NCBI RefSeq assembly: GCF_008806385.1
Contig: NZ_VZZK01000026.1
Span: 34,472 to 98,471 of the forward strand
Direction of reading: 5' to 3'
Source of the DNA: Methylobacterium soli
GTDB lineage: Bacteria > Pseudomonadota > Alphaproteobacteria > Rhizobiales > Beijerinckiaceae
Length of the DNA: 64,000 nt
Positions within the stretch are counted from its first letter, which is position 1. Each line of letters begins with the position of its first letter. A program made the position numbers and the translations under genes. This document shows, piece by piece, positions 1 to 7,567 of this stretch. The notes below the pieces were generated by a model. The model did not search any database. It was not told the origin of the DNA and saw nothing but the letters and a program-made list of their open reading frames with translations.

Positions 1-431
1 ACCACGCTTCGCCCCTCCGGCTTCTGCTCGTCGGACACCTGCGTTGCCTGCACGGACAGGCCTTTGAAGAACGAATGAAGCTGGGGGACGATGTCGGCAT
101 TGCTGCCTTCGCCCATGAAGGCCGTGCAGGTGCCGTTATCCTCGGAGACCAGCGCCAGGCGCGTGACCTTGTTCGAGGCGTCGAAGCCGACGCCCTTGCG
201 CTCGCGAAGGAAGATTGCCTTGCCGGCTTCGTTCAATTCCGGGACGCCCCGCTTGCCGAGGAAGTCCCGCAGGGCCTCCGGCCGCCCCGCGAACTGGACG
301 CAGGTCTGCGTGAAGAGCCCGATCATCTGAGCCGCGGCGGGAGACGCGTTGCCGGGCGCTTGCGCTGAAGCGGGCTGCGCGAAGGCGGCTGCGGCTGCAA
401 CCATCGTGGCCAGGAGGGGCGGATGTCGCAT
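1..431 (-). CDS. Secreted protein of unknown function, C-terminus cut by window edge
   Basis: The minus-strand frame opens with ATG at 431 and runs off the left edge. Its N-terminus (MRHPPLLATMVAAAAAFAQP...ASAQA) is a good Sec signal peptide, followed by a soluble region with two visible cysteines, in FTQTCVQFAG and NGTCTAFMGE. I do not recognise a characterised family. The pattern of a small exported protein with two cysteines suggests a periplasmic protein with a disulfide. No partner gene is visible in the window. The start is supported by the signal peptide directly following it. Confidence 0.6.
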   Translation of the reverse strand, partial: MRHPPLLATMVAAAAAFAQPASAQAPGNASPAAAQMIGLFTQTCVQFAGRPEALRDFLGKRGVPELNEAGKAIFLRERKGVGFDASNKVTRLALVSEDNGTCTAFMGEGSNADIVPQLHSFFKGLSVQATQVSDEQKPEGRSV

Positions 432-500
432 GGGTGTTTGTCCTACGGGAGGCAGACGCCGTCCCTGGCCGGCGGCCGGGGCGCGCCAAGAGGGCAGCGC

Positions 501-532
501 CAAAAGAAAAGCCCTGCCGCGCGGCAGGGCTC
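501..532 (-). terminator. Rho-independent terminator after the 38-aa peptide gene
   Basis: A perfect inverted repeat (GCCCTGCCGC / GCGGCAGGGC, 511-530) is followed on the minus strand by a T-rich run, TTTTCTTTT (502-510). It lies about 25 nt beyond the stop of the small gene at 555-671. This is the cleanest intrinsic terminator in the window. Confidence 0.85.
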
Positions 533-554
533 GGGACCTGACGAACCGGGAGGG

Positions 555-671
555 TCAGAAGTACCCTTCGGTCTCCGCCTTCGCGTCGTCGATCAGGGCC
601 TGCTTCGCGTAGATGCCGGCGATCCCCGCGAGGGTGAAGCCGCCGAGGATCCCGAAGACGAGCCAGAGCAT
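555..671 (-). CDS. 38-aa single-pass membrane peptide
   Basis: A short frame reads ATG (671) to TGA (555). The peptide begins MLWLVFGILGGFTLAGIAGI, a single hydrophobic helix of about 20 residues, followed by a charged tail (KQALIDDAKAETEGYF). It is bounded downstream by a strong terminator (501-532) and upstream by a second hairpin after fabB (714-743), so it is probably its own transcription unit. AGGGA lies about 10 nt before the start. The size and layout resemble small accessory subunits of membrane complexes, but I cannot assign a family. Expression is inferred from the terminator and hydrophobic helix. Confidence 0.55.
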   Translation of the reverse strand: MLWLVFGILGGFTLAGIAGIYAKQALIDDAKAETEGYF

Positions 672-713
672 CTGCGTGCTTTCCCTACCGTGTAACCGGA
701 AAAACGCAGTGAC

Positions 714-743
714 GAAAATTCGGTTCCGCCCCCGGCCGGAACC
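714..743 (-). terminator. Candidate terminator after fabB
   Basis: GGTTCCG (722-728) pairs with CGGAACC (737-743). On the minus strand the stem is followed by GAATTTTCG. It lies about 40 nt past the fabB stop. The U-run is short, so termination may be partial. Confidence 0.5.
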
Positions 744-782
744 CGGCGGGGCGAAACCGTTTCTTCACGCCTCGCCGGAGGC

Positions 783-2009
783 TCAGGCGTCGACGTGCTT
801 GAGGACCAGGGTCGCGTTGGTGCCGCCAAAGCCGAAGGAGTTCGACAGGACGTGGCCGAGCTGCACGTTGTCCCGGCGCGCGCGCAGGATCGGCATGTCG
901 GCGAAGGCCGGGTCGAGCTCGTCGATATGGGCGCTCTCGCAGATGAAGCCGTTCTGCATCATCAGGAGCGCGTAGATCGCCTCCTGCACGCCGGTGGCGC
1001 CGAGCGAGTGGCCGGTGAGCGACTTCGTGGCCGAGATCGGCGGGCAGGATTCGCCCCGGCCGAAGACCTCGCGGATCGCCTCGATCTCCTTGTCGTCGCC
1101 GACCGGCGTCGAGGTGGCGTGCGGGTTGATGTAGTCGATGCGCGCGCCCTTCAGGCCCGCGAGCGCCTGGCGCATGCAGCGCACCGCGCCCTCGCCGGAC
1201 GGCGCCACCATGTCGTGGCCGTCCGAGGTGGCGCCGTAGCCCGCGATCTCGCCGTAGATCCGGGCGCCGCGGGCGCGGGCATGTTCCAGTTCCTCGAGCA
1301 CCAGCACGCCGGCGCCGCCCGCGATGACGAAGCCGTCGCGGTTGGCGTCATAGGCGCGGGAGGCCCGGGCGGGGGTGTCGTTGTACTTCGACGACATGGC
1401 GCCCATGGCGTCGAACAGGACCGAGAGCGTCCAGTCGAGGTCTTCGCAGCCGCCCGCGAAGATGATGTCCTGGCGCCCGCCCTGGATCACCTCGGCGGCG
1501 TTGCCGATGCAGTGGTTCGAGGTCGCGCAGGCGGACGAGATCGAGTAGTTCACGCCCTTGATCTTGAACCAGGTCGCGAGCGTCGCGGAGGCCGTCGAGG
1601 ACATGGCCTTGGGCACCGCGAAGGGGCCGACGCGCTTCGGGCCCTTCTCGCGGGCGATGGCGGCGGATTCGACGATCACCCGGGTCGAGGGACCGCCCGA
1701 GCCCATTATGATGCCGGTGCGGTCGTTCGAGACGTCGCCCTCCTCGAGCCCCGCATCGCGGATCGCCTGATCCATGGCGACGTGGTTCCAGGCGGTGCCG
1801 CCGCCGTGGAAGCGCATGGCGCGCCGGTCGACCACGCCCTCCGGGTCGAGGCTCGGTGCGCCCTCGACCTGGCTGCGGAAGCCGTGCTCGGCGTAGGAGG
1901 CCGAGCGGACGATGCCGGACCTCGCTTCCCGCAGCGAGGCCAGCACCTCCTGGGTGTTGTTGCCGATGGATGAGACGATGCCCATCCCGGTGATCACGAC
2001 ACGGCGCAT
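783..2009 (-). CDS. fabB: 3-oxoacyl-ACP synthase I (FabB)
   Basis: Elongating beta-ketoacyl-ACP synthase of type II fatty acid synthesis. It condenses malonyl-ACP with acyl-ACP and is needed to elongate the cis-unsaturated intermediate made by FabA. The 408-aa protein has the standard length. The catalytic triad is visible: Cys161 in SISSACATSNH, His297 in NPHATSTPVGD and His334 in LTGHSLGATG, with Lys329 just before. The N-terminus MRRVVITGMGIVSSIG is the usual thiolase-fold start, so the ATG is secure. It lies 135 bp downstream of fabA on the same strand, almost certainly co-transcribed. In many Rhizobiales fabI follows next. Here it does not, and a 38-aa peptide gene comes instead. Confidence 0.96.
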   Translation of the reverse strand: MRRVVITGMGIVSSIGNNTQEVLASLREARSGIVRSASYAEHGFRSQVEGAPSLDPEGVVDRRAMRFHGGGTAWNHVAMDQAIRDAGLEEGDVSNDRTGIIMGSGGPSTRVIVESAAIAREKGPKRVGPFAVPKAMSSTASATLATWFKIKGVNYSISSACATSNHCIGNAAEVIQGGRQDIIFAGGCEDLDWTLSVLFDAMGAMSSKYNDTPARASRAYDANRDGFVIAGGAGVLVLEELEHARARGARIYGEIAGYGATSDGHDMVAPSGEGAVRCMRQALAGLKGARIDYINPHATSTPVGDDKEIEAIREVFGRGESCPPISATKSLTGHSLGATGVQEAIYALLMMQNGFICESAHIDELDPAFADMPILRARRDNVQLGHVLSNSFGFGGTNATLVLKHVDA

Positions 2010-2144
2010 GGAAACCTGTCTTCTCCGCCGCGACGCTTGCCCGCGCGTCGCGCTCCGGTCACGTAGGTCGGCGCGGGCACAATCTCAACCGGCGCCGGGG
2101 CAGGGGCCCTGTGCCCGCGGGCGGGCGTTCGACCCCGCACGCTC

Positions 2145-2684
2145 TCAGGACTGGAACAGCGCGACGCGCAGGTCCTGGGCCTCGTAGATGCGCTTGCCGT
2201 CGGCCTCGACCGTGCCGTCGGCGATGCCGAGGACGAGCTTGCCCTGCCGCACGCGCTTCAGGTCGACATTGTAGACGACTTTGCTGACGCTGGGCAGCAC
2301 CTGATCGGTGAACTTCACCTCGCCGACGCCGAGCGCCCGGCCGCGGCCCGGGGCGCCGAGCCAGCCGAGATGGAAGCCGACGAGCTGCCAGAGGGCATCG
2401 AGGCCGAGGCAGCCCGGCATCACCGGATCGCCCTTGAAGTGGCAGCCGAAGAACCAGAGGTCCGGCCGGATGTCGAATTCGGCCCGGACATGGCCCTTGC
2501 CGTGGGCGCCGCCCTCCGTCCCGATCGAGGTGATGCGGTCGAACATCAGCATCGGGGGGAGCGGCAGCTGCGCGTTGCCGGCGCCGAACAGCTCGCCGCG
2601 CCCGCAGGCCAGCAGGTCCTCGTAGCTGAAGCTCGATGCCCGGGCGGGCGTTTGCGGGGCGGTCTGGTCGGAGTCGGAGGGCAT
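2145..2684 (-). CDS. fabA: 3-hydroxydecanoyl-ACP dehydratase/isomerase (FabA)
   Basis: Bifunctional dehydratase and trans-2/cis-3 isomerase that introduces the double bond for anaerobic-type unsaturated fatty acid synthesis. The 179-aa hot-dog protein has the active-site pair His82 (FFGCHFKGDPVMPG) and Asp96 (GLDALWQ). I chose the ATG at 2684 (MPSDSDQTAP), which gives near-standard length. An upstream ATG at 2780 would add 32 residues without family character. fabB follows downstream. The region upstream carries two AATTGCAT repeats, and irr lies about 1.2 kb away on the other strand. Confidence 0.95.
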   Translation of the reverse strand: MPSDSDQTAPQTPARASSFSYEDLLACGRGELFGAGNAQLPLPPMLMFDRITSIGTEGGAHGKGHVRAEFDIRPDLWFFGCHFKGDPVMPGCLGLDALWQLVGFHLGWLGAPGRGRALGVGEVKFTDQVLPSVSKVVYNVDLKRVRQGKLVLGIADGTVEADGKRIYEAQDLRVALFQS

Positions 2685-2869
2685 GAAGGCGGGCTGATCC
2701 TCGGCTTGGGGAGCGTGCCGCGCGGGGTCGCCGATGGGCTGGCCGCACCGCGCGGGGAAAAATCGCGGCCTCGTTAGCACAAGGGGGATGCGCCATCAAA
2801 GCCGGGGCCCGCGGGGGCCCGGGGCCGGGGCGGGCGCGCCGCCGTTCCGGCCGGCACGATTCCCTTTCA

Positions 2870-2897
2870 AATTGCATTTCCGATTTTCGAATTGCAT
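2870..2897. promoter_or_regulatory. AATTGCAT direct repeat upstream of fabA
   Basis: AATTGCAT occurs at 2870-2877 and again at 2890-2897, exactly 20 bp apart, or about two helical turns. It lies in a locally AT-rich patch inside an otherwise GC-rich gap, about 190 bp upstream of the fabA start. The spacing suggests two protein dimers on one DNA face. The regulator is unknown. Confidence 0.4.
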
Positions 2898-2965
2898 GCC
2901 TAGCGCCGAGCCGGGGCCGGGGCGCCGCCGGCGAATGATCGAAGGCCCCGCGGGAGTCCCAGGCC

Positions 2966-3733
2966 CTGACTGCGCAACCCCAACTCCCCGCCGGCCCGGC
3001 GCAGGCCCAAATCCCTGCCGGCTCGGCGCAGGCCTCCGCCACGGGGTTTCGGGCCCAGCGGGACCTCGCCACCGGGATCGGCCTCGGCTTCGTCGCGGGT
3101 TTCGTCGACGCGGCGGGCTTCGTCGCCCTGTTCGGGCTGTTCACCTCGCACGTCACCGGCAACTTCGTGCTGATCGGGGCCGAGCTCGTCTCGACCTCGG
3201 GGGGCGTCCTGGCCAAGCTCCTGGCCCTGCCGGCCTTCGTGCTCGCGGTGGCGGCCACCCGCCTGATCGCCCTGGCGCTGGAGCGGCGGGGCATCGGGCC
3301 TCTGCGCTGGCTCCTTGGCCTGCAGGCGCTGCTCCTGGGGCTGTTCTGCGGCGTCGGCCTCGCCCTGGCGCCCCTGCACGCGGCGGACGGGCTCGACGCC
3401 ATCACGGTCGGCATGCTCGGGGTTGCCGCGATGGGGGTCCAGAACGCCATCGCGCGGCTCTCCCTGGCGCATCTGGCCGCCACCACGGTGATGACCGTGA
3501 ACGTGACGCAAGCCGTGATCGACGCGGTCGATCTCCTGCGCCTCGGAAGCCGAGCGGGCGGCCCGGCGGCCGCCGCGCGGGGGCGGCTCGGGCGCATGCT
3601 GCCGGCGGTGGCGGCCTTCGCGCTCGGCGCCATCGCGGGCGCCTTCGGGGTGGCGGCCCTGTCCTTCGGCTGCCTCGTCCTGCCGATCGCGGTGCTGGCC
3701 GGGCTGATCCCGCTCGCCGACCCGGAGCGGTGA
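2966..3733 (+). CDS. DUF1275 (YoaK-type) membrane protein, start codon unclear
   Basis: A multi-pass membrane protein of the DUF1275/YoaK family. The family signature is readable at the N-terminal end (GFVDAAGFVALFGLFTSHVTGN), followed by several long hydrophobic helices. The function of the family is not established. The frame is open from 2939 (TGA at 2936), but contains no ATG, GTG or TTG before the first conserved helix. CTG at 2966, with GGGAG at 2952-2956, is the best start I can see and gives 255 aa. GTG at 3167 would delete the first helix. Two 27-bp near-identical repeats encode the low-complexity N-terminus. It sits between fabA and irr, where many relatives have no gene. Confidence 0.7.
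   Translation: MTAQPQLPAGPAQAQIPAGSAQASATGFRAQRDLATGIGLGFVAGFVDAAGFVALFGLFTSHVTGNFVLIGAELVSTSGGVLAKLLALPAFVLAVAATRLIALALERRGIGPLRWLLGLQALLLGLFCGVGLALAPLHAADGLDAITVGMLGVAAMGVQNAIARLSLAHLAATTVMTVNVTQAVIDAVDLLRLGSRAGGPAAAARGRLGRMLPAVAAFALGAIAGAFGVAALSFGCLVLPIAVLAGLIPLADPER
2981..3034 (+). repeat. 27-bp tandem duplication in the DUF1275 N-terminus
   Basis: Two adjacent 27-bp units (2981-3007 and 3008-3034) differ at only a few positions and are in frame. They encode QLPAGPAQA and QIPAGSAQA. The duplication lies just before the first conserved residues, so length change here would not disrupt the membrane core. Confidence 0.75.
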
Positions 3734-3873
3734 GCGGACGGGGCCGCGTGCGGCGCGGGTCTCCTCCCGGGCGGGCGCAAGGCCCACCGGCACGGCCTGG
3801 GTTGCGGTGCGGCGGCGCGTCCAATATACTACGACCCAAATTCCCATCCGTTCGCGAGCGTTCAGTCCCGCCG

Positions 3874-4386
3874 ATGTCAGATCTGGTGCCCCTGCAGGCC
3901 GTCCTCAACGCGCGGTCCTCCTCCCTCCCGGGCGAGGCCGCCGGGGCTGCCGGCCGCCGCGGCTGTCCCCTCTCGGACCTGCGGGATCGCCTGCGCCGCG
4001 CGGGCCTGCGCCCGACGCGCCAGCGCCTCTCCCTCGGCTGGCTCCTGTTCGGCCGCGGCGACCGCCACCTGACGGCGGAAATGCTCTACGACGAGGCCAT
4101 GCGCGCCAAGGTGCCGGTCTCCCTGGCCACCGTCTACAACACCCTGCACCAGTTCACGGAAGCCGGCCTTCTGCGCCAGCTCGCCCTCGACGGGTCCAAG
4201 GCCTATTTCGACACGAACCCGAGCGAGCACCACCACTTCTACCTCGAGGACGAGGGCCAGGTGCTGGACATGCCCGATTGCGGCATCACCGTCGATTCGC
4301 TGCCCGAGGCGCCTCCCGGCATGGAGATCGCCGGCGTCGAGGTGATCGTGCGCCTGCGCCGCCGCAGCGGCAGCCGCCAGAGCTGA
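3874..4386 (+). CDS. irr: Fur-family iron response regulator Irr
   Basis: Irr is the heme-responsive Fur-family repressor/activator that coordinates iron uptake and heme synthesis in Rhizobiales. The 170-aa protein carries the core RPTRQRLSLGWLLFGRGDRH, the DNA-recognition helix VPVSLATVYNTLHQF, and the HHH motif (residues 119-121, NPSEHHHFYLED) that binds ferrous heme. The N-terminal heme regulatory motif of Bradyrhizobium Irr (GCPWHD) appears here as GCPLSD: Cys31-Pro32 are kept, Trp-His are lost. The start MSDLVPL fits the family's N-terminal extension. The linkage with fabA-fabB is typical. A TATACT sequence about 40 nt upstream could be a -10 element. Confidence 0.94.
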   Translation: MSDLVPLQAVLNARSSSLPGEAAGAAGRRGCPLSDLRDRLRRAGLRPTRQRLSLGWLLFGRGDRHLTAEMLYDEAMRAKVPVSLATVYNTLHQFTEAGLLRQLALDGSKAYFDTNPSEHHHFYLEDEGQVLDMPDCGITVDSLPEAPPGMEIAGVEVIVRLRRRSGSRQS

Positions 4387-4403
4387 TCCGGGCGCGGGAT
4401 CTC

Positions 4404-4424
4404 GGGTCGCGCCTGGCGCGACCC
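4404..4424. terminator. Hairpin between convergent irr and SH3 genes
   Basis: GGGTCGCGC and GCGCGACCC form a perfect 9-bp stem with a 3-nt loop in the 71-bp gap between two convergent stops. No T-run follows on either strand, so the terminator role is inferred from position. Confidence 0.4.
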
Positions 4425-4457
4425 GGTCTCGACCGAGTCTCGACCGGGCTTGGGCCC

Positions 4458-5030
4458 TCAATCCACCTTCTCGTTCGGATAGACGCCCCAGAGGCGGTCC
4501 TGGCGGATATAGCCGTCGACGTCGCCGCGCTTGGCCGGCAGCGCCACGACGAGCCGGCACCAGCTGCCGGTGCAGCTCTTCACGCTGCCGATGACGCCGG
4601 CCTGGAGCCGGGCCTCGTCCTCCGCGCCCTCGTCGGCGCGGGCGCGCAGCGGGATCGGGGCGGCCTTGTCGGCCCCTTTCGGGGCGATCACGATGGCGGT
4701 GCGCCGCCCCGACAGGAGCGAGTGCAGCACCCAGCCCTCCGTCCCTTCCGAATCCCGGATCCGGCGCCAGGTCTCGAACTCCGCCACGATCTCGACGGGC
4801 AGGCCCGCGCGCTGGAACACCCAGAGCGTGCGGTGGTCCTTCGACGGACCCTCGCGCAGGTTCACCCGGTCCGTCTTGAGGCTGGCGTAGCGCGGCAGGG
4901 GCAGCTTGGTGACGGGGCCGAGCGCGACGTCCGGGGATCCGGCCGCGGGCGCGGCCCGGGCCGGGGCACCGGAGGCCGACAGAACTGCGAGCGCGGCGAC
5001 ACCGACCACGAGACCTGCCGTCCAGCGCAT
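4458..5030 (-). CDS. Exported SH3-domain protein
   Basis: A 190-aa exported protein with a signal peptide (MRWTAGLVVGVAALAVL...APARA) and a bacterial SH3 region. The SH3 signature is in LKTDRVNLREGPSKDHRTLW and WVLHSLLSGRRTAIV. A second, SH3-like segment contains VGVIGSVKSC-type residues and SCTGSWCRLVV, with two cysteines four apart. Such proteins usually bind peptidoglycan in the periplasm. The start at 5030 is decided by an ideal AGGAGG seven bases upstream. An in-frame ATG at 5045 overlaps that ribosome binding site and is less likely. Convergent with irr. Confidence 0.85.
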   Translation of the reverse strand: MRWTAGLVVGVAALAVLSASGAPARAAPAAGSPDVALGPVTKLPLPRYASLKTDRVNLREGPSKDHRTLWVFQRAGLPVEIVAEFETWRRIRDSEGTEGWVLHSLLSGRRTAIVIAPKGADKAAPIPLRARADEGAEDEARLQAGVIGSVKSCTGSWCRLVVALPAKRGDVDGYIRQDRLWGVYPNEKVD

Positions 5031-5354
5031 CGAAGCCCTCCTCATCCCGCCCTCGGTGTCGTCGTCGGCAGTGGTTCCGCGCGGCGCGGCCATCCGCGCC
5101 GGCCCGTCCCGAACCGTCGGTCCTGAATCCCGCCGAGCCCGAAACCCACATTGTGTTCCGTCCCCTCTCTGGTAGAGAGGCCGGAGGCCCATTCTCGGAT
5201 GGGCGCCACGCCGCCCGGACTTGTCTGGCCGAAGGTGGTTAACGGAGCCTGAACCCGACCCGCCGCCCGGCTCGCCGGCCGACGGAACCGGGCGGGCCCG
5301 GGATGCGTCGACGCCGGACGCGCGAAGCTTTGGGTCGTCGGCGGGGGAGGGGTC
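5031..5354. other. Divergent intergenic region
   Basis: This 324-bp gap between the SH3 gene (minus) and the dehydrogenase gene (plus) must hold both promoters. I see a perfect small hairpin, CCTCTCT-GGT-AGAGAGG, at 5164-5180, and a strong ribosome binding site (GGGGGAGGGG) just before 5355. No coding region is supported. Confidence 0.6.
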
Positions 5355-6359
5355 ATGTCGTCGTTGAAGCGCAAGCCGCTCGTTGTGGTGACGCGGCGCC
5401 TGCCGGACGTGGTCGAGACGCGCATGCGCGAGCTCTTCGACACGCGGCTCAACCACGACGACAAGCCGCTCTCGCAGGAGGCCCTGGCCACGGCCCTGCG
5501 CGAGGCCGACGTGCTGGTGCCCACCGTCACCGACGAGATCGATTCCGGGCTCCTGGCCCAGGCCGGCCCGAACCTGCGGTTGATCGCGAATTTCGGCAAC
5601 GGCGTCGACCACATCGATGTCGGGGTGGCGCTGGAGCGCGGCATCACGGTCACCAACACGCCGGGCGTGCTGACCGAGGACACCGCCGACATGACCATGG
5701 CGCTGATCCTCGCGGTCGCCCGCCGGGTCACCGAGGGGGCCCGCATCATCCCGGACGACGATTGGAGCACGGGCTGGTCGCCGACCTGGATGCTCGGCCG
5801 CCGCATCACCGGCAAGCGCCTCGGCATCGTCGGGATGGGCCGGATCGGGCAGGCGCTCGCCCGCCGCGCCAAGGCCTTCGGCCTGCAGATCCACTATCAC
5901 AACCGCCGCCGGGTGCCGGCCCCGATCGAGAACAACCTCGACGCGACCTACTGGGAATCCCTCGACCAGATGCTGGCGCGGGTCGACATCGTGTCGGTCA
6001 ATTGCCCGCACACCCCCGCCACCTACCACCTGCTCTCGGCCCGGCGCCTCAAGCTCCTGAAGCCCGAGGCGATCGTGGTGAACACCGCCCGCGGCGAGGT
6101 GATCGACGAGAACGCCCTCGCGCGCCTGATCGAGGCCGGCGAGATCTCGGCGGCCGGCCTCGACGTGTTCGAGCAGGAGCCGGCGGTGAGCCCCCGCCTC
6201 GTCAAGCTCGCCCGCAACGGCAAGGTCGTGCTCCTGCCCCATATGGGCTCGGCCACCTTCGAGAGCCGCGTCGACATGGGCGAGAAGGTCATCATCAACA
6301 TCAAGACCTTCATGGATGGCCACCGCCCGCCCGACCGGATCCTGCCGAGCATGCTCTGA
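5355..6359 (+). CDS. D-2-hydroxyacid dehydrogenase (glyoxylate/hydroxypyruvate reductase type)
   Basis: NAD(P)H-dependent reductase of the D-isomer-specific 2-hydroxyacid dehydrogenase family, most likely reducing glyoxylate or hydroxypyruvate. The Rossmann motif is GIVGMGRIGQALARRA. The catalytic Arg lies in NTARGEVIDE, the Glu in FEQEPAVSP and the His in LPHMGSATFE. The 334-aa length is standard for the GyaR/GRHPR group. GGGGGAGGGG precedes the ATG. Methylotrophs use hydroxypyruvate reductase in the serine cycle, but the dedicated HprA normally sits in the serine-cycle cluster, and none of its partners is here. Substrate is therefore inferred. Confidence 0.9.
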   Translation: MSSLKRKPLVVVTRRLPDVVETRMRELFDTRLNHDDKPLSQEALATALREADVLVPTVTDEIDSGLLAQAGPNLRLIANFGNGVDHIDVGVALERGITVTNTPGVLTEDTADMTMALILAVARRVTEGARIIPDDDWSTGWSPTWMLGRRITGKRLGIVGMGRIGQALARRAKAFGLQIHYHNRRRVPAPIENNLDATYWESLDQMLARVDIVSVNCPHTPATYHLLSARRLKLLKPEAIVVNTARGEVIDENALARLIEAGEISAAGLDVFEQEPAVSPRLVKLARNGKVVLLPHMGSATFESRVDMGEKVIINIKTFMDGHRPPDRILPSML

Positions 6360-6388
6360 GGCGGGACCCGGCGCAGGAGGAACACCCG

Positions 6389-6865
6389 ATGCCCCCTGAA
6401 TCCGAGACATCCTTACCCAAGACATCCCTGCCCGAGGCATCGCCGCCCGAGACTCCCGCGCCCCTCGCCCACGCCGTCTTCGACGTCGCGGCGGCGGTCG
6501 CGGGCCTGCCCGAGACCTCGGACACGATGGTGGCCGACCATCGCTTCACGGAGGACCCGGCCGCGAGCGCGCGGGTGTTCCGGGTCTACCGGCCGACGCC
6601 GCCCCACACCCATGCGAGCTGCGACGAGTATCTCTACGTCCTGTCCGGCCGCTGCCGCATGCGCTTCGCCGACGAGGCGCCGGTGGAGGTCGGGCCCGGC
6701 AAGCTCGTGGTGTTCAAACGCGGGGTCGTCCACTCGGTGCCGGAGATCCTGGAGGAGCCGGTGGTGTTCCTCTCGGTCGACACGCCCCGGCGCGAGCCGC
6801 GCGACATCCGCTTCGTCCGCGAGGGCACCGGCACGCCCGACAGCTTCATGCGGCAGGAGCCGTAG
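6389..6865 (+). CDS. Cupin-domain protein
   Basis: A 158-aa small beta-barrel protein. The cupin motif 1 is HTHASCDEYLYVLSGRCR, giving His, His and Glu as likely metal ligands. Motif 2 is PGKLVVFKRGVVHSVPE, giving the last His. The N-terminal 30 residues are low-complexity (repeated SLPK/SLPE/SPPE). The ATG at 6389 is preceded by GCAGGAGGA. It is 29 bp after the dehydrogenase gene, so the two are probably co-transcribed. Whether it is an enzyme or a sensor cannot be told from sequence. Confidence 0.85.
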   Translation: MPPESETSLPKTSLPEASPPETPAPLAHAVFDVAAAVAGLPETSDTMVADHRFTEDPAASARVFRVYRPTPPHTHASCDEYLYVLSGRCRMRFADEAPVEVGPGKLVVFKRGVVHSVPEILEEPVVFLSVDTPRREPRDIRFVREGTGTPDSFMRQEP

Positions 6866-6871
6866 GCGCCC

Positions 6872-7501
6872 TCAGAGCACCTCGGTCCCGGCCGGCACCC
6901 GATCGGGCGCGGATTTCAGCGCGCCCTGGAACAGGCGCTCGCTCGTGAGCTTCAGGAAGTAGAAGCCGAATTCCGGGTTCTGGTAGTAGAGCTGCTTCAC
7001 CTCCGAATAGGCGATGCAGCGGGCGCTGCCGTCCGTCACGCAGACGAGGGAGCCGGTGCGCAGGTTCCCGGGCGAGAGCATGCCGAGCTCGCCCACGATG
7101 GCGCCGGGCCCGACCGCGATCCCGTGCTCCGGGATGCGGAACAGCCCGCTCTCCACGTAGAACAGCTCGTTGGCGGGCTCGCCCTGGCGAAACAGGGTCT
7201 CGCCGGCCCGGAAGCGCCGGCCCTGGCCGAAGGGCTTGAGCCAGTCGAAGGAGAGGTCGCCGCCCGCCGCCCGCTCCACGTCGCGCACGAGGCGCACCAT
7301 CTGGTAGAGCCGGAAGGCGTTGAACGGGATCTGGATCGCCTCGGTCAGCACCACCGGCATGCTGCCGATCAGGATCCCGTAGGTGATCACCGCGAGGCTC
7401 GCCATCAGGGCGACGATCCGCAGGGGGATCATGGTGCTCATCGCCGAGGCCGCGACGGTCAGCACCGTGCCGAGATAGCCGATCGCCTCGATTCCGTTCA
7501 T
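6872..7501 (-). CDS. Membrane protein with cyclic-nucleotide-binding domain
   Basis: A 209-aa protein with two or three N-terminal hydrophobic helices (IEAIGYLGTVLTVAASAMS, MASLAVITYGILIGSMPVVL), then a cAMP/cGMP-binding-type fold from about residue 95. The fold is recognised from RFRAGETLFRQGEPANELFY and IVGELGMLSPGNLRTGSLVC. The layout resembles bacterial Popeye-like sensors. The ATG at 7501 has AGGAG nearby. A longer frame opening at 7669 would add about 56 residues, including Arg-rich heptads from a 21-bp repeat. Gene stops converge with the cupin gene (6 bp apart). Confidence 0.8.
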   Translation of the reverse strand: MNGIEAIGYLGTVLTVAASAMSTMIPLRIVALMASLAVITYGILIGSMPVVLTEAIQIPFNAFRLYQMVRLVRDVERAAGGDLSFDWLKPFGQGRRFRAGETLFRQGEPANELFYVESGLFRIPEHGIAVGPGAIVGELGMLSPGNLRTGSLVCVTDGSARCIAYSEVKQLYYQNPEFGFYFLKLTSERLFQGALKSAPDRVPAGTEVL

Positions 7502-7567
7502 GCCGGGCTCCTCCCGGCGCGCTCCCAAGGGCCGGTTCCGCCACGCAGCCGTGGCATCCTGGGCCTT

